21,465 nucleotides of DNA. It comes from Desulfurococcales archaeon (GTDB lineage Archaea > Thermoproteota > Thermoprotei_A > Sulfolobales > Desulfurococcaceae). The number at the start of each line of letters is the position of its first letter. The stretch's first letter is position 1. Below are positions 9,001-16,664 of this stretch, in pieces. The stretch spans positions 1-21,465 of the forward strand of contig JAMOPC010000043.1 in assembly GCA_027064845.1 (NCBI GenBank), read 5' to 3'. The notes beneath the pieces were generated by a model. The model worked only from the letters and a program-made list of their open reading frames with translations. It did not search any database and was not told where the DNA came from. A program made the position numbers and the translations under genes.

Positions 9001-9528
9001 GAATGCATTATAGATAAACAAAAACAGTCAAACAGGTGTGGAAAAGATTTGATAATTAAAGATCATTTAACGATACATGATATGAGGAGTTATGTTCACG
9101 CAACAGTTCCGTTAAGGCTATGGAGTAACGATATTGTAGCAATACATGATAAGATTAAGAAATTCCTAGGCCTCCTTAATGAAGGAAAGATATCAGTTTC
9201 TCTTCTCTACGATATCTATAGCTACAGTTATGAAAAGATAATTAAGAAACTAGTTGAGAAAAAGCAATTCGGCTATGCTGAAAAAATACTATTTAAGATC
9301 TTTAAGCAAAACACTAGCATTCATGATGAGGATATACTGAAAAAATACTTCAACGAATTATTTAGGGAAGGGAACAAATCTCTCCTAATGATGGTTACAG
9401 TTGGTCTGGATGAAGAAATAAAGGAGTGCTGTGTCGAAAAAACTGTTTACCAAATCAATACTGATCATTTTAGAAGTGTGGTTCTAAATCTTATTGATTT
9501 GGTAAAGATTATTTCTAAGGGTAGATAG
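6067..9528 (+). CDS. cmr2: Cmr2 (Cas10), cyclic-oligoadenylate synthase of type III-B
   Basis: This is the large subunit of the Cmr complex. On target RNA binding its palm domain converts ATP into cyclic oligoadenylate second messengers. Domain landmarks: an N-terminal HD-like region with IHDPPWKP (H16-D17), as in Cmr2, though a full set of HD metal ligands is not obvious; a zinc ribbon with Cys541, Cys544, Cys585 and Cys588; a first palm motif GDGD at 777-780; and the catalytic GGDD at 873-876 in HHGFLVYTGGDDILVLSP. A long helical insert (about 690-770) separates zinc ribbon and palm. At 1153 residues it is somewhat large for the family. ATG 6067 has GGGGGTC just upstream. The intact GGDD and the adjacent csx1 and crn1 genes imply active signalling. 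DNase activity of the HD part is doubtful. Confidence 0.95.
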   Translation: MDLDKLIVLKTLSLIHDPPWKPLVIIGKKVAHPKREEIKSLLGSEADKLDSHELDAIALAKQIGVLPSTYMEHLEVIHRIDYVSSGFDRLLLYKINPKIKSDAVMLLNIFDPNICLFQEENKENECDYLRVIGNEVVVTVKNAANLFGDKLSGVLRDIDDEILRYHVLWYLIEPLWLDVCRDSGGYSRPYCVMPSDTRVPTHSVFDHVYATAMVSNIYDGKRFDGYIVLVDYASVQEYISSSRKIRDLWVSSWISSLLSWLTIEPLVACFGPDIVVKPSLRGNWFYTAWLITKLREKGHNTKDLERIAEKAYGFEGCPLQPVMPTHVTLLLPRIENLDPIRCSEISSMVDKDWYERLFLALRSGDTNKLRELLVEVGKKAWIRIVNEILKDELLEGLIRATIKPMGNKVDERNIIKIKEFIREVASEPPLPLRLIVYRINRIYEKYYRKWLKNKFKHGDRDKDNKIYYDVEKRKLVFSMDGKSYKIDEETLFYHYMMKEFLPSREALYKLTRIDPLAYRLPEAWSKYADPLGKVFKHLKYCTVCGKYAGIAGSTSENWEKFLKQLAKDSLLEKISGLFGEGERLCPKCLLKRLLTIKENYEKVLEITGLKPKHTECPDIWVPTTNDLANLDNILSILGVGGRLKDSIENVFYKLSKMSSEERTGFIVKLVTLSKTLSELHRFDISVLPLREFKEISIRVNEVCRDIEEKLQGCSEKLISSIEKIIGSIIEALTEDDYREKFIKELDKMRKYNKDIVSWIEEILDKLPRLTKYVIIRGDGDSLGSCLLSGNLGYSGEEYINKIINKVTKSIDKDVLNDEFEIWKKLLKILSEKLGTTIPVTPSYHYSVSRALSLGAIRDYAIVKKHHGFLVYTGGDDILVLSPTYLFLKEPVIPYLEILRETRLNYWGYNVFKFYEGFHVGPTPYIDLKEYIPIVSPAIRIFGRSYGIVLAHYRDPLSIVLRKSGSVEESSKKSVSGPIECIIDKQKQSNRCGKDLIIKDHLTIHDMRSYVHATVPLRLWSNDIVAIHDKIKKFLGLLNEGKISVSLLYDIYSYSYEKIIKKLVEKKQFGYAEKILFKIFKQNTSIHDEDILKKYFNELFREGNKSLLMMVTVGLDEEIKECCVEKTVYQINTDHFRSVVLNLIDLVKIISKGR

Positions 9529-9530
9529 AT

Positions 9531-10682
9531 ATGGTATCTATAAGGATAAGGCCTATAGATAAGGCTAGGTTTAGATCATATGGTAGTTTTGAAGCCTTGG
9601 CGCACGGTCCTGCTACGAGTGCTAGTACGTTAACCTATCCCTTGCCAACAACTATTGCTGGTGTATTATCATCATATGTTTATCCCTCTGTGAATATAAC
9701 AAAAACATCTATAGACGAGATGGATCTTTATGAAGACTTTTTAAATTATCTATTCTTTAACAAGCTAAAATGTAATGGAGACTGGAGTATTCGGGGAGGG
9801 TTCTTGTACATTACCGGAAATAATGATGAGAAATTATATGTTGCTTTAGGGAATGTCTTTAAAGAATACGAGACTTTGAAAAAATTATTATCAAGCGAAA
9901 ATGGTGTGCTAGATGTTTATCTTGATAATCTTGAAAAAATAGTTGATGGTATCAATCCTGGTAGGGTTTTGGTACGTATATACAATGATAAGATAGACAA
10001 AGACAGAATAGTTTTGAAGAGAATAGGTATAGGGTTAGAGAAAGGCGTTAAGATAACGAGAACTGGTTATATATATTTAGCATCTGATCTCTATTTCTCG
10101 GCAATAACCAAGGAAGTAAAGGGATCTTCCTCCGGATTGTATGTTGAGGTTGTTGGTTTAAGATGTGAATATGAATTGTCCTTTATTACACGTTTTGCAG
10201 GTGAGGGTTATCCAGCAGAAATACGGATAGGAGGAGAAGACACAATATATAACCAATTAAACGATCATGAACAATGCCTAGTCTTAGTCCAGCTAACACC
10301 AACCATATTATCACATAATGTAGCGAAAAAAGTAGAGAACTATACTGGTCTTACACTAACAATTATCTACGAAGATCTCCTCAGAGGATTCGCAGAAACA
10401 TTTCTAGCAATTGGAGACACAAGCCTAGTAACAGATCTATTCAAATCAAAAATCACCGCAATACACCCCGGATATAGCCTAGCACAAAATAGATACAGAA
10501 ACCCCTATACGGTAATAACTGGAAACCCACTAATAATAGCAAAAGGATCTCCAAAAGAAATCTACAGAAAAGGAGTAGGCGAATACACAAAGTATGGGTG
10601 GGGAACACTACTACCAATACCTATAAACGAAAAAATCTGCATAAGAGCTGAGAAAATAAAACAATATATGAAATGCCTCTAA
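9531..10682 (+). CDS. cmr3: Cmr3, Cas5-like subunit of type III-B effector
   Basis: Cmr3 grips the 5' handle of the crRNA and contacts Cas10 at the foot of the complex. The N-terminus has the Cas5-like pattern IRPIDKARFRSYGSFEA and YPLPTTIAGVLSSYVYP (about 36-52), equal to the family's 'P.tiaGalrt'. The C-terminus carries the glycine-rich EYTKYGWGTLLPIP expected of the family's second ferredoxin fold. Length of 383 residues is typical. ATG 9531 follows the cmr2 stop by 2 nt and has AGGGT at 9518-9522. It is the last gene of the operon. Codon endings shift from T/G at the 5' end to nearly all A/C over the last 350 nt. Confidence 0.9.
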   Translation: MVSIRIRPIDKARFRSYGSFEALAHGPATSASTLTYPLPTTIAGVLSSYVYPSVNITKTSIDEMDLYEDFLNYLFFNKLKCNGDWSIRGGFLYITGNNDEKLYVALGNVFKEYETLKKLLSSENGVLDVYLDNLEKIVDGINPGRVLVRIYNDKIDKDRIVLKRIGIGLEKGVKITRTGYIYLASDLYFSAITKEVKGSSSGLYVEVVGLRCEYELSFITRFAGEGYPAEIRIGGEDTIYNQLNDHEQCLVLVQLTPTILSHNVAKKVENYTGLTLTIIYEDLLRGFAETFLAIGDTSLVTDLFKSKITAIHPGYSLAQNRYRNPYTVITGNPLIIAKGSPKEIYRKGVGEYTKYGWGTLLPIPINEKICIRAEKIKQYMKCL

Positions 10683-10714
10683 TTTGTTTCAGAAAATCCT
10701 ATTAATGTAACCAT

Positions 10715-12412
10715 TCAATTGTTTCTTTTCTTTAATAGGTTTTCTATAATTTTATTTACTTGTTCGCGGCAACTATCTCTATACCTAATATATATCCTTT
10801 TACCTATAGACATTATATCTATGGAATTCCTTTCTAGACCTGCATGTGCTAAGAAGTTTCTTTCATCTATATCTTTACATTTTATATCAAACTCTTGGCT
10901 CTTGAACTTGGCAATTATTTGTCTAATTCTGTCGTGCATAATCACTTTTAGTATCGTGTTCTTTAGTATGGGATAATTATTGAGTAATTCAGCGAGGTCA
11001 TATATAGCTGTATAGGGTATTGGAGTATCTATGTATAAACTTAATTTCTCTTTTATTCTTTTCACGCGCTCCTTAATATCATGTATTTCGTTTTTCAATA
11101 AGATTTCTCCGGGACCTACTAAACCTATTTTCTCAGCGTATTTTTCCAAATAATCAATACTGATTAACGTATTATGCCCTTCATTTTTACTCTTTAGAAT
11201 TTCCTTAAGAAGTTTTAATAAGTATATGATGCTAGTAATCTCGTTCGATTGTAATGCATATTCATATTCTATTTTTATGCTTTTTTCGTTAGGGATGGAT
11301 TTTCTTTTGGATAGAGCTTTATGAATCGTTTCTACTATACTGTTTATTTTATTGCTTGTTTTCTCTAAATTGCTTGTATTGTGGAATGTCAAGGTATATA
11401 AGACAAGTCCGTATTCTGATTCAGTTAGTATTCCTTTTGCTTTGCTGAAGTATTCTTTATATAGTTGTTTAATTTCTTTGTCTAAGTTGATTATTTTTTC
11501 GGGAGGTTTTGTTTGTTTTATCATTTTATATATTAGTATATTGTTGATATCCGGGATATTCTTTTCAACATTTATGATTATTTCTCTTAGTAGGCTTAGG
11601 GGTGTTTCCTTTACTTTAAGAACTTGTACTAGGTGGATCTTTGCTTTTTGCAATATTTCAATTACTGGGTCGCTGTTAAGTATAGCTATTGGGATGCTCT
11701 TATTTGTTAAAGCGCTGTAGACTTTAGTTGCTCGTAAAACAGCATCAACTGCTATAACTGGTAAGTAGTTTATTCCGTGGCTTATATCGAGAATTATAGC
11801 ACTTGGTTTTATTTCATTAAGTTTATCAAAGAGATCTAGTTCTAGTACAAGAGCAGTATTTTGAGGAGAACCTATAAATTCATAATACTTCTCTTTATCA
11901 CTTTCATATTTTAGTTTATATAAACCAACTCCAGGAAGTATTCTGATAGATATGCTTTCCTCTTTTATGAGTTTTTCATTTATTAGTTTCTCAAAGTATT
12001 TATCTACAAATAGTCTGAGTACTTCTTCGGCTCTTCTACGTACTTCATTGTAATCTTCTGGATCTTTTTCATAGAATTTCCTTATCTTTTCTTCATTTAG
12101 TTTTCTTATTAGTTCTTTTCTTTCCTCTTCATCTTCCCTTATATTACTTGGATTAAGTTTTGGTGGACATGCTAGTGTATCTACACCATATATTAGTATT
12201 TGTATGTCGATGTCCTCTTTACTCGAGTATTGCTCTGTTAGTTTCTGTGTAAGGGCTACTGTTGTTGAGTACGTTGGTATTTCTTCATTGCTCCATTGCC
12301 ATTCTGTTAGTTTTGTCCACTTATGTGTTTCTTCTGGAGGAATTGGTGGAATATACTTTGCTTTTTTCCAGGAGCCCGGGAACCCCCATGTGGCTATTAG
12401 GAGTATTTTCAC
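10715..12412 (-). CDS. csx1: Csx1-family CARF-HEPN ribonuclease
   Basis: Csx1 senses cyclic oligoadenylate through its CARF domain and then cleaves RNA through its HEPN domain. The N-terminus KILLIATWGFPGSW and the ILDISHGINYLPV motif (DISHG at 209-213) are the hallmark CARF segments of the family. The C-terminus has RNFLAH, an R-x4-H HEPN active site (R518, H523), followed by AGLERNSIDI, which is also typical. Length of 565 residues exceeds the usual 430-480; a charged insert at about 85-165 and a long middle helical region account for it. The start is GTG 12412, 3 nt after the stop of the crn1 candidate, so the two are co-transcribed. Codons are A/C-ending from the start, consistent with being the downstream gene. 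Confidence 0.92.
   Translation of the reverse strand: MKILLIATWGFPGSWKKAKYIPPIPPEETHKWTKLTEWQWSNEEIPTYSTTVALTQKLTEQYSSKEDIDIQILIYGVDTLACPPKLNPSNIREDEEERKELIRKLNEEKIRKFYEKDPEDYNEVRRRAEEVLRLFVDKYFEKLINEKLIKEESISIRILPGVGLYKLKYESDKEKYYEFIGSPQNTALVLELDLFDKLNEIKPSAIILDISHGINYLPVIAVDAVLRATKVYSALTNKSIPIAILNSDPVIEILQKAKIHLVQVLKVKETPLSLLREIIINVEKNIPDINNILIYKMIKQTKPPEKIINLDKEIKQLYKEYFSKAKGILTESEYGLVLYTLTFHNTSNLEKTSNKINSIVETIHKALSKRKSIPNEKSIKIEYEYALQSNEITSIIYLLKLLKEILKSKNEGHNTLISIDYLEKYAEKIGLVGPGEILLKNEIHDIKERVKRIKEKLSLYIDTPIPYTAIYDLAELLNNYPILKNTILKVIMHDRIRQIIAKFKSQEFDIKCKDIDERNFLAHAGLERNSIDIMSIGKRIYIRYRDSCREQVNKIIENLLKKRNN
10719..10733 (+). terminator. T-rich tract after cmr3
   Basis: A run of T-rich sequence lies 37 nt after the cmr3 stop, inside the 3' end of the convergent csx1 gene. 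Archaeal termination typically uses such tracts. There is only a 32-bp gap between the two convergent stop codons, so the transcripts probably overlap. Confidence 0.3.
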
Positions 12413-12415
12413 TTT

Positions 12416-13255
12416 CTAACCCTGTCTTCTTCTATATCTTAATAGTATCTTGGCTAACTTATGTGTTTCTGGTAGTGGTTTTCCATTTATGGTTAGTCCT
12501 AGTCTGTCCGTTATTTTTGCTACGTCTTGTGGTAGTGGTTTTGTTTTTGTGGCTAGTATTTGTTCGAGGATTTTCTCCATGTTCGGTGTTAGTTGTAGTT
12601 CTAGCACAGGTATTTCTACTATGTTTTTCATGTATTCGTGTATATAGTATGCCGTATCTACTCCGAGAATGCTTGATACTAGTAGTAGGAAGCTTGATTC
12701 TGGCTTGAATCCTGCTGTAAGGTTCGCTAGGATCCTGTCGTAGTTTTTGCTTTTGATTATTCTCTCGCCGATCTTCTCGATTAGGCTTAATAGTCCTCTC
12801 CAGAAATTCTTACCAAAACCTGGAACAGTGTCGATCTCCGTTTTTCCGAGCCTATGGTTCTTATCCCTAAGCGCATTAAGCCCGTTTATTTCCAAGTACT
12901 CCTTAATCACTCGGGCACAGAATAGACTTGTACCAGTATCTGTAGGGTAAAGGACAACATCATGCACCACATTGTTTATCCCTTTATCTACGAGATAATC
13001 TATGTAGCCGAGGAAAGAGTTAAGCTCGGCAGAAGCCAACCGCGGATCAGAAGAAACAAACGCTAAAACATCCTTGAGAACATCTGAAGAAACACGAGCG
13101 TGCTCACCAGCATCCTTATCCCAAAACGTGTCCGGGCCTGCCTGAGACCAGTTCTTCAATCTCTCTATATGCTTTTCCAAAATACTATAATCCTTCGAGA
13201 AACGATAAGCATTCCTAACAATACTAGTACCAACAGTTACCAAATGTAGGAACAA
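12416..13255 (-). CDS. crn1: CARF protein of the APE2256 family, Crn1 ring nuclease candidate
   Basis: Members of this CARF family (Crn1, studied in Sulfolobus) slowly cleave cyclic tetra-adenylate and so switch off the Csx1 response. The N-terminus LHLVTVGTSIVRNA (Ser11 in the GTS) and NLTAGFKPESSFLLL (178-192, Lys184 in GFKP) are the two conserved CARF segments; a Ser and a Lys in these segments are needed for ring-nuclease activity in Crn1. YYIHEYMKNIVEIPVL follows. No HEPN R-x4-6-H and no PD-(D/E)XK motif is visible; the C-terminal 70 residues look like a helical DNA- or dimer-binding tail. TTG 13255 is chosen because GGTGATC at 13258-13264 is correctly spaced and the family begins just before TVGTS; TTG 13267 is the upstream alternative. 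Whether it is a ring nuclease or only a sensor is inference. Confidence 0.8.
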   Translation of the reverse strand: MFLHLVTVGTSIVRNAYRFSKDYSILEKHIERLKNWSQAGPDTFWDKDAGEHARVSSDVLKDVLAFVSSDPRLASAELNSFLGYIDYLVDKGINNVVHDVVLYPTDTGTSLFCARVIKEYLEINGLNALRDKNHRLGKTEIDTVPGFGKNFWRGLLSLIEKIGERIIKSKNYDRILANLTAGFKPESSFLLLVSSILGVDTAYYIHEYMKNIVEIPVLELQLTPNMEKILEQILATKTKPLPQDVAKITDRLGLTINGKPLPETHKLAKILLRYRRRQG

Positions 13256-13282
13256 CAGATCACCCAATGAGCAAACACCTCT

Positions 13283-13290
13283 CTTATAGA
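13283..13290 (-). promoter_or_regulatory. TATA box of the crn1-csx1 operon
   Basis: On the minus strand this reads TCTATAAG and predicts RNA starting at about 13262. That leaves a very short leader with the GGTGATC ribosome site and supports the TTG at 13255 as start. Confidence 0.5.
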
Positions 13291-13332
13291 TAATTATTTG
13301 GAGAATTTAGAAAAAGGATTTTATGGCTTGGT

Positions 13333-14223
13333 TCATTCTTTGATTTTCTTTATTATTGTTGATGGTGCTATTGTTAGTATTATTCCTTTGCCTAGTTTGA
13401 ATTCTATTGGTTCTCCGTCTGCTTCTTTGAATATGTATTCGCTCTCGATTATGTGTTTTTTGAATAGTTTGTGGAGGCTCCATAATGGTTCTGTTTCTTC
13501 TTTTGTGGCTAATCGTACTTTGAGCCCTATTTCTTTGGCGTCTTCGTATGTTATTGCTGCTCCATGCTGTTTGTAGCTGACTAGTTTTTCTGCTACTTCT
13601 CTAGCTTTATCCGGATCATCTTTGAACATTCTGTTGCTTAGAACCCTCGTGGCAAGATCAATGTTGTGTTCTACTGCTCTCTTATAGTCTCCAAGCTCAA
13701 TTACCGGGATCCTATCAAGTATCTCCCTTGCTAGTTCTTTCGGTATCTCCTTGCTACCAAGCATATGTATAAGCTCCAGAATAGACTGGAGAGGGACGTA
13801 TTTATCACTCCTCTCATCATATAATACAGGGTCAATTGGGCCGAGCTCAGTTATTGGAAGCATAACGATCTCGTCGCCACCACAAGCCAGCAATGTGGCA
13901 GCACTCTTAGCATACCTCGGAACATAAACAGTAAGCTTCCCACGAGCCATGTCTTGCAAATACATAGCTAAGAGATAAGCTTCATCAATATTACCACCAC
14001 CAGAAAACAACACAACAGATAAACCATCAACACTACCAAGCTCCCGTAAAACATCATAAACCGAGTCAACAGCACTTGCATTGATAAACCGATGAACACC
14101 AAAAAACAGAGGAACGACGGGATTACCTACTAGATCTTCGAGTTCTTTAATAACAGGTAATGCGTTATTAACAAATGTTTTAAAAGAGTAAATGTGTTCT
14201 ACAATATGGTTTGATAAACTCAT
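13333..14223 (-). CDS. SDH_sah-type serine protease of the ClpP/SppA fold
   Basis: The protein resembles the serine dehydrogenase proteinase family (SDH_sah), intracellular relatives of SppA and ClpP. Visible motifs are LSVVLFSGGGNIDEAYLL (residues 68-85, oxyanion-hole strand), VYVPRYAKSAATLLACGGD (99-117) with the nucleophile Ser107, and MLPITELGPIDPVL (121-134), the family's 'GsiDP' segment. No signal peptide is seen and no clear membrane helix. ATG 14223 is preceded by GGGGAT; the longer frame to 14289 overlaps the upstream zinc-ribbon gene and is rejected. It follows that gene by 26 nt and is probably co-transcribed with it. Its stop is 77 nt from the crn1 start. Substrate unknown. Family confidence is good, while any CRISPR role is speculation. 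Confidence 0.8.
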   Translation of the reverse strand: MSLSNHIVEHIYSFKTFVNNALPVIKELEDLVGNPVVPLFFGVHRFINASAVDSVYDVLRELGSVDGLSVVLFSGGGNIDEAYLLAMYLQDMARGKLTVYVPRYAKSAATLLACGGDEIVMLPITELGPIDPVLYDERSDKYVPLQSILELIHMLGSKEIPKELAREILDRIPVIELGDYKRAVEHNIDLATRVLSNRMFKDDPDKAREVAEKLVSYKQHGAAITYEDAKEIGLKVRLATKEETEPLWSLHKLFKKHIIESEYIFKEADGEPIEFKLGKGIILTIAPSTIIKKIKE

Positions 14224-14249
14224 TAGTATCCCCTTTGTTTTTAATGTTT

Positions 14250-14402
14250 TTATGTTGTTTCTCTTTTTGTTGCGCCGCACTTTGTACATCTATACAATAC
14301 TGATACGGTATCTCCTCGGAAGTTTGTGAAGATCTCTTCGATGACCCAGTTATGTTCACATTTTGAATCTGTTTTGAACATGTGTAGGTTGAGTAACCTC
14401 AT
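14250..14402 (-). CDS. Small zinc-ribbon protein, 50 residues
   Basis: A short frame encodes a protein with one Cys-x-His pair (C15, H17 in CEHNW) and a Cys-x2-Cys pair (C39, C42 in YRCTKCGATK), a compact treble-clef or zinc-ribbon pattern. The spacing and the aromatic residues before the second pair suggest a folded metal site rather than a chance frame. ATG 14402 stands 13 nt after a predicted RNA start; ATG 14381 (43 residues) is the alternative. It precedes the serine protease gene by 26 nt on the same strand. It could bind nucleic acid or act as an adaptor, but nothing in the sequence decides. Confidence 0.65.
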   Translation of the reverse strand: MRLLNLHMFKTDSKCEHNWVIEEIFTNFRGDTVSVLYRCTKCGATKRETT

Positions 14403-14435
14403 ATGTATCGCCCAACAGAATATTAAGTAAAACTA

Positions 14436-14446
14436 ATATTTAAAGC
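14436..14446 (-). promoter_or_regulatory. TATA box of the zinc-ribbon/protease pair
   Basis: CTTTAAATATT on the minus strand predicts RNA from about 14415, just upstream of ATG 14402. An alternative box nearer the gene (around 14420) would instead favour ATG 14381. Confidence 0.45.
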
Positions 14447-14494
14447 TTTTTAAATAGGTATAGATGGTTAAGAATGGTAAAGTATAGGCTAAAG

Positions 14495-14503
14495 GTTTTA
14501 AAT
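14495..14503 (+). promoter_or_regulatory. TATA box of the nuclease-like gene at 14531
   Basis: GTTTTAAAT predicts RNA starting near 14525. The ribosome site GGTGGTGA at 14523-14530 would lie at the very start of that RNA, directly before ATG 14531 and 7 nt before ATG 14537. Confidence 0.45.
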
Positions 14504-14530
14504 GATTTTGGTGAATAAAATAGGTGGTGA

Positions 14531-15727
14531 ATGGTAATGACTGTGTTTGAACTATTGAAATCATGTGATGAAAGAGAAACAATTGTTTCGGTCATTAAAG
14601 ATCTTGGGTCAGAACTAGAAATCGAACAAACAGTAGGCGGAACAAAGGGAACTGATTATATGTATGTATATGAAAACGGGAGTTTAATCAATATTAAATA
14701 CTTAGGATGCTCAAGATTGATTTCTAAAGAGAAATGGGGACGAGCTAGAACTCTTGAAATTTATAGATTACCGAAATCAAAGTTACTTGGAAAAGCAATA
14801 TTCGTGTTCAGCTTTACAAATAGCGGATATCTACACCTAAATATTTGTCAAATCGACAACGTGATTAAATGCTATTATTGTCCACTTAGTTCCAAAGAAA
14901 CATACATAAGACTTGCTAATATGTTTAAGCCAATTGGCGGTGAAAGATATTTCTTAAAAGTATACCTAGAATTTGTGCCAAAATTTGTGAAAGAAATAAA
15001 GAACGTCATGAAGCGATCGGGAGCTACGGAAATTTTCTTTGCTTCACATGCGAAGAGAATTGAAGAAGTTTTTGAAGACCCTTATCTATCCATACTTTCA
15101 ACAATGGTTATACATACATGGCAAGGTAGGTTACTATCCCTTCAGAAAAAACTATCAAGTATAGCTGAACTTTGGGTCCTAGCTAAGATCATTGAGGCCA
15201 TAGACGGAGAAACTATCACAGAAGAAGGAAAAAAGGGAAATATGTGGTGGGTTGAGTTCACAACAAATCGTCCTTTTGCATATATTCGTTCTAGAATAAC
15301 AAATAAAACGTATACAATCTATTATCAACCCACTATTTATCCGCACATAATTTCGGGATTTCTACCTCATACACCAAAGTTGCATCTTATTCCCGACATT
15401 GTAATATTTGAAGGTATTATAACGCAATATATTGAGTGGGGACACCTCCACGAGCTTATAGAACAAGGAAAAAGACCGAAACTCGTTGTCGAAGTCAAAA
15501 CTGGATTAGAAACAACCGAATGGGGAAAACCAGGATATGTTCTAAACCAACTCATTTCATACAGAAAATACCTCAATCCAGAAAATATAATCTTAGCTGT
15601 GATTATGCAACTCAAAAATTATATAAAATCAAAGATAAGATCACAAAACATAGAAATTATTGATAATTTACTCAGTACTATGAATATGAAGAAATTTAAA
15701 GAATACGTACTTGATGCTCTCGCATAA
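14531..15727 (+). CDS. PD-(D/E)XK nuclease-like protein, function unknown
   Basis: I do not recognise the family as a whole. The C-terminal third contains LIPDIVIFEG (Asp289) and, 32 residues later, LVVEVKTGLETT (Glu321, Lys323), followed by an amphipathic stretch GYVLNQLISYRKYL. This is the order and spacing of a PD-(D/E)XK metal-dependent nuclease core. A helix AELWVLAKIIEAI (about 217-229) before it recalls McrC-like nucleases, where an 'ElW..' helix precedes the core. The first 200 residues are mixed alpha/beta with a Cys pair (CYYC) and no CARF hallmark. Expressed divergently from the zinc-ribbon/protease pair from its own promoter. It stands alone, followed by more than 900 bp without an intact gene. 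It may be a single-gene defence nuclease, but this is inference. Confidence 0.7.
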   Translation: MVMTVFELLKSCDERETIVSVIKDLGSELEIEQTVGGTKGTDYMYVYENGSLINIKYLGCSRLISKEKWGRARTLEIYRLPKSKLLGKAIFVFSFTNSGYLHLNICQIDNVIKCYYCPLSSKETYIRLANMFKPIGGERYFLKVYLEFVPKFVKEIKNVMKRSGATEIFFASHAKRIEEVFEDPYLSILSTMVIHTWQGRLLSLQKKLSSIAELWVLAKIIEAIDGETITEEGKKGNMWWVEFTTNRPFAYIRSRITNKTYTIYYQPTIYPHIISGFLPHTPKLHLIPDIVIFEGIITQYIEWGHLHELIEQGKRPKLVVEVKTGLETTEWGKPGYVLNQLISYRKYLNPENIILAVIMQLKNYIKSKIRSQNIEIIDNLLSTMNMKKFKEYVLDALA

Positions 15728-16004
15728 AAGTATGTAATTGTATTTGGAAAAATAACGGATTAAATGATGAATTATATCCTTTTATTAAACTATTTTGATC
15801 TTAATTTATAAGAAGAGTTGCAATTACTCGTGTTTGCAGAGATAAGAGCTCTCTAAAATTAGTGATGTTGTGTAATGTGTATCTCCAAGGCTTTGTTCTA
15901 TACATTTAGTTATTAGCTACTATTTTCTGTTTTGGACACAATGCAATAAAGACTATTTGTTATTATAGTTCTTCTAATTGACTATCTTCTGTTGTGAAGT
16001 AGAA
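15728..16004. other. Intergenic, nothing recognised
   Basis: This is AT-rich sequence after the nuclease-like gene. I see no open frame with a motif, no CRISPR-like repeat, no tRNA and no strong palindrome. T-rich stretches just after 15770 could serve as terminators. Confidence 0.4.
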
Positions 16005-16409
16005 TCATACTGTTTTAACGTATTTTCCGTATCTCATTAGCCATTCTAGTGGAACGTTTTCTGCTATTGTTGAAAACTTTGCTGGAGGTATATGATTTCT
16101 TTAACAAGGTAGTTGCGGATTTCATTTCATTTTCTTCTCTAAAGTCTACAGATATGCTCTCCTTTACGAACTCTATATATTCTCTCTAGATTAACATACC
16201 TGACTCTATAGCCGACTCTAAGCCAACCGTTACGGGACTGTATATGAGTATCACCATTAGCCAATCAAGATCTACACTTATAAGTAGAATCCGGGACTGG
16301 TGCCAATTATCTTCTCAATATTACTGAAAGGTAATCGTACAAATGGCTATTTTACTGAATGAGATATATTCTGAGAAGTTCGTATTTGCTCATCGATAAC
16401 GCTACTCAT
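16005..16409 (-). pseudogene. Decayed protein gene, unidentified
   Basis: On the minus strand an ATG at 16409 begins a reading of coding character that is broken by stop codons (for example at 16347-16349, 16278-16280 and 16196-16198) and at least two frame changes. Recoverable pieces are VRLPFSNIEKIIGTSPGFYL, VDLDWLMVILIYSPVTVGLE, REYIEFVKESISVDFREEN and, in another frame near the end, FSTIAENVPLEWLMRYGKYV followed by TGA at 16005-16007. The alternation of charged and hydrophobic residues and the neat end suggest a real former gene. I cannot name the family. Confidence 0.45.
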
Positions 16410-16441
16410 CTAAATAATCCTATGTTTAATTCCTGGAAAAG

Positions 16442-16531
16442 TTATTTGTCGAGTATTTTCACTAAAACCTTTATTATTTGCTTAACCAGTCTTCGCAAGT
16501 TTTCTACGAACTTCTTGAAACCATAAACAGG
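16442..16531 (-). pseudogene. Short coding-like remnant
   Basis: Thirty codons between two stops encode YGFKKFVENLRRLVKQII and end LVKILDK, an amphipathic helix with no start codon. It may belong to the same decayed region as the fragment downstream. Nothing else is seen in 16532-16664. Confidence 0.2.
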
Positions 16532-16664
16532 TTAGACTATATCATTTAGCAAAATTCTCCGTAACTATATTGTTTTATTATACCTGATTATGATGTAAAT
16601 ATTTACTTATTCATGCCAACTTGATACAATAGAGGTCAAATGAAAAATAGATTACGTTTACCTC

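Noticed and set aside
12262..12708. 148-codon hydrophobic plus-strand frame opposite csx1 and crn1
   Set aside because: Its membrane-protein look comes from the complement of A/C-rich codons; both minus-strand genes have firm family motifs across the same DNA.
14224..14289. Longer start of the serine protease
   Set aside because: The extension overlaps the zinc-ribbon gene, starts at a poor site, and the internal ATG at 14223 has a good GGGGAT ribosome site.
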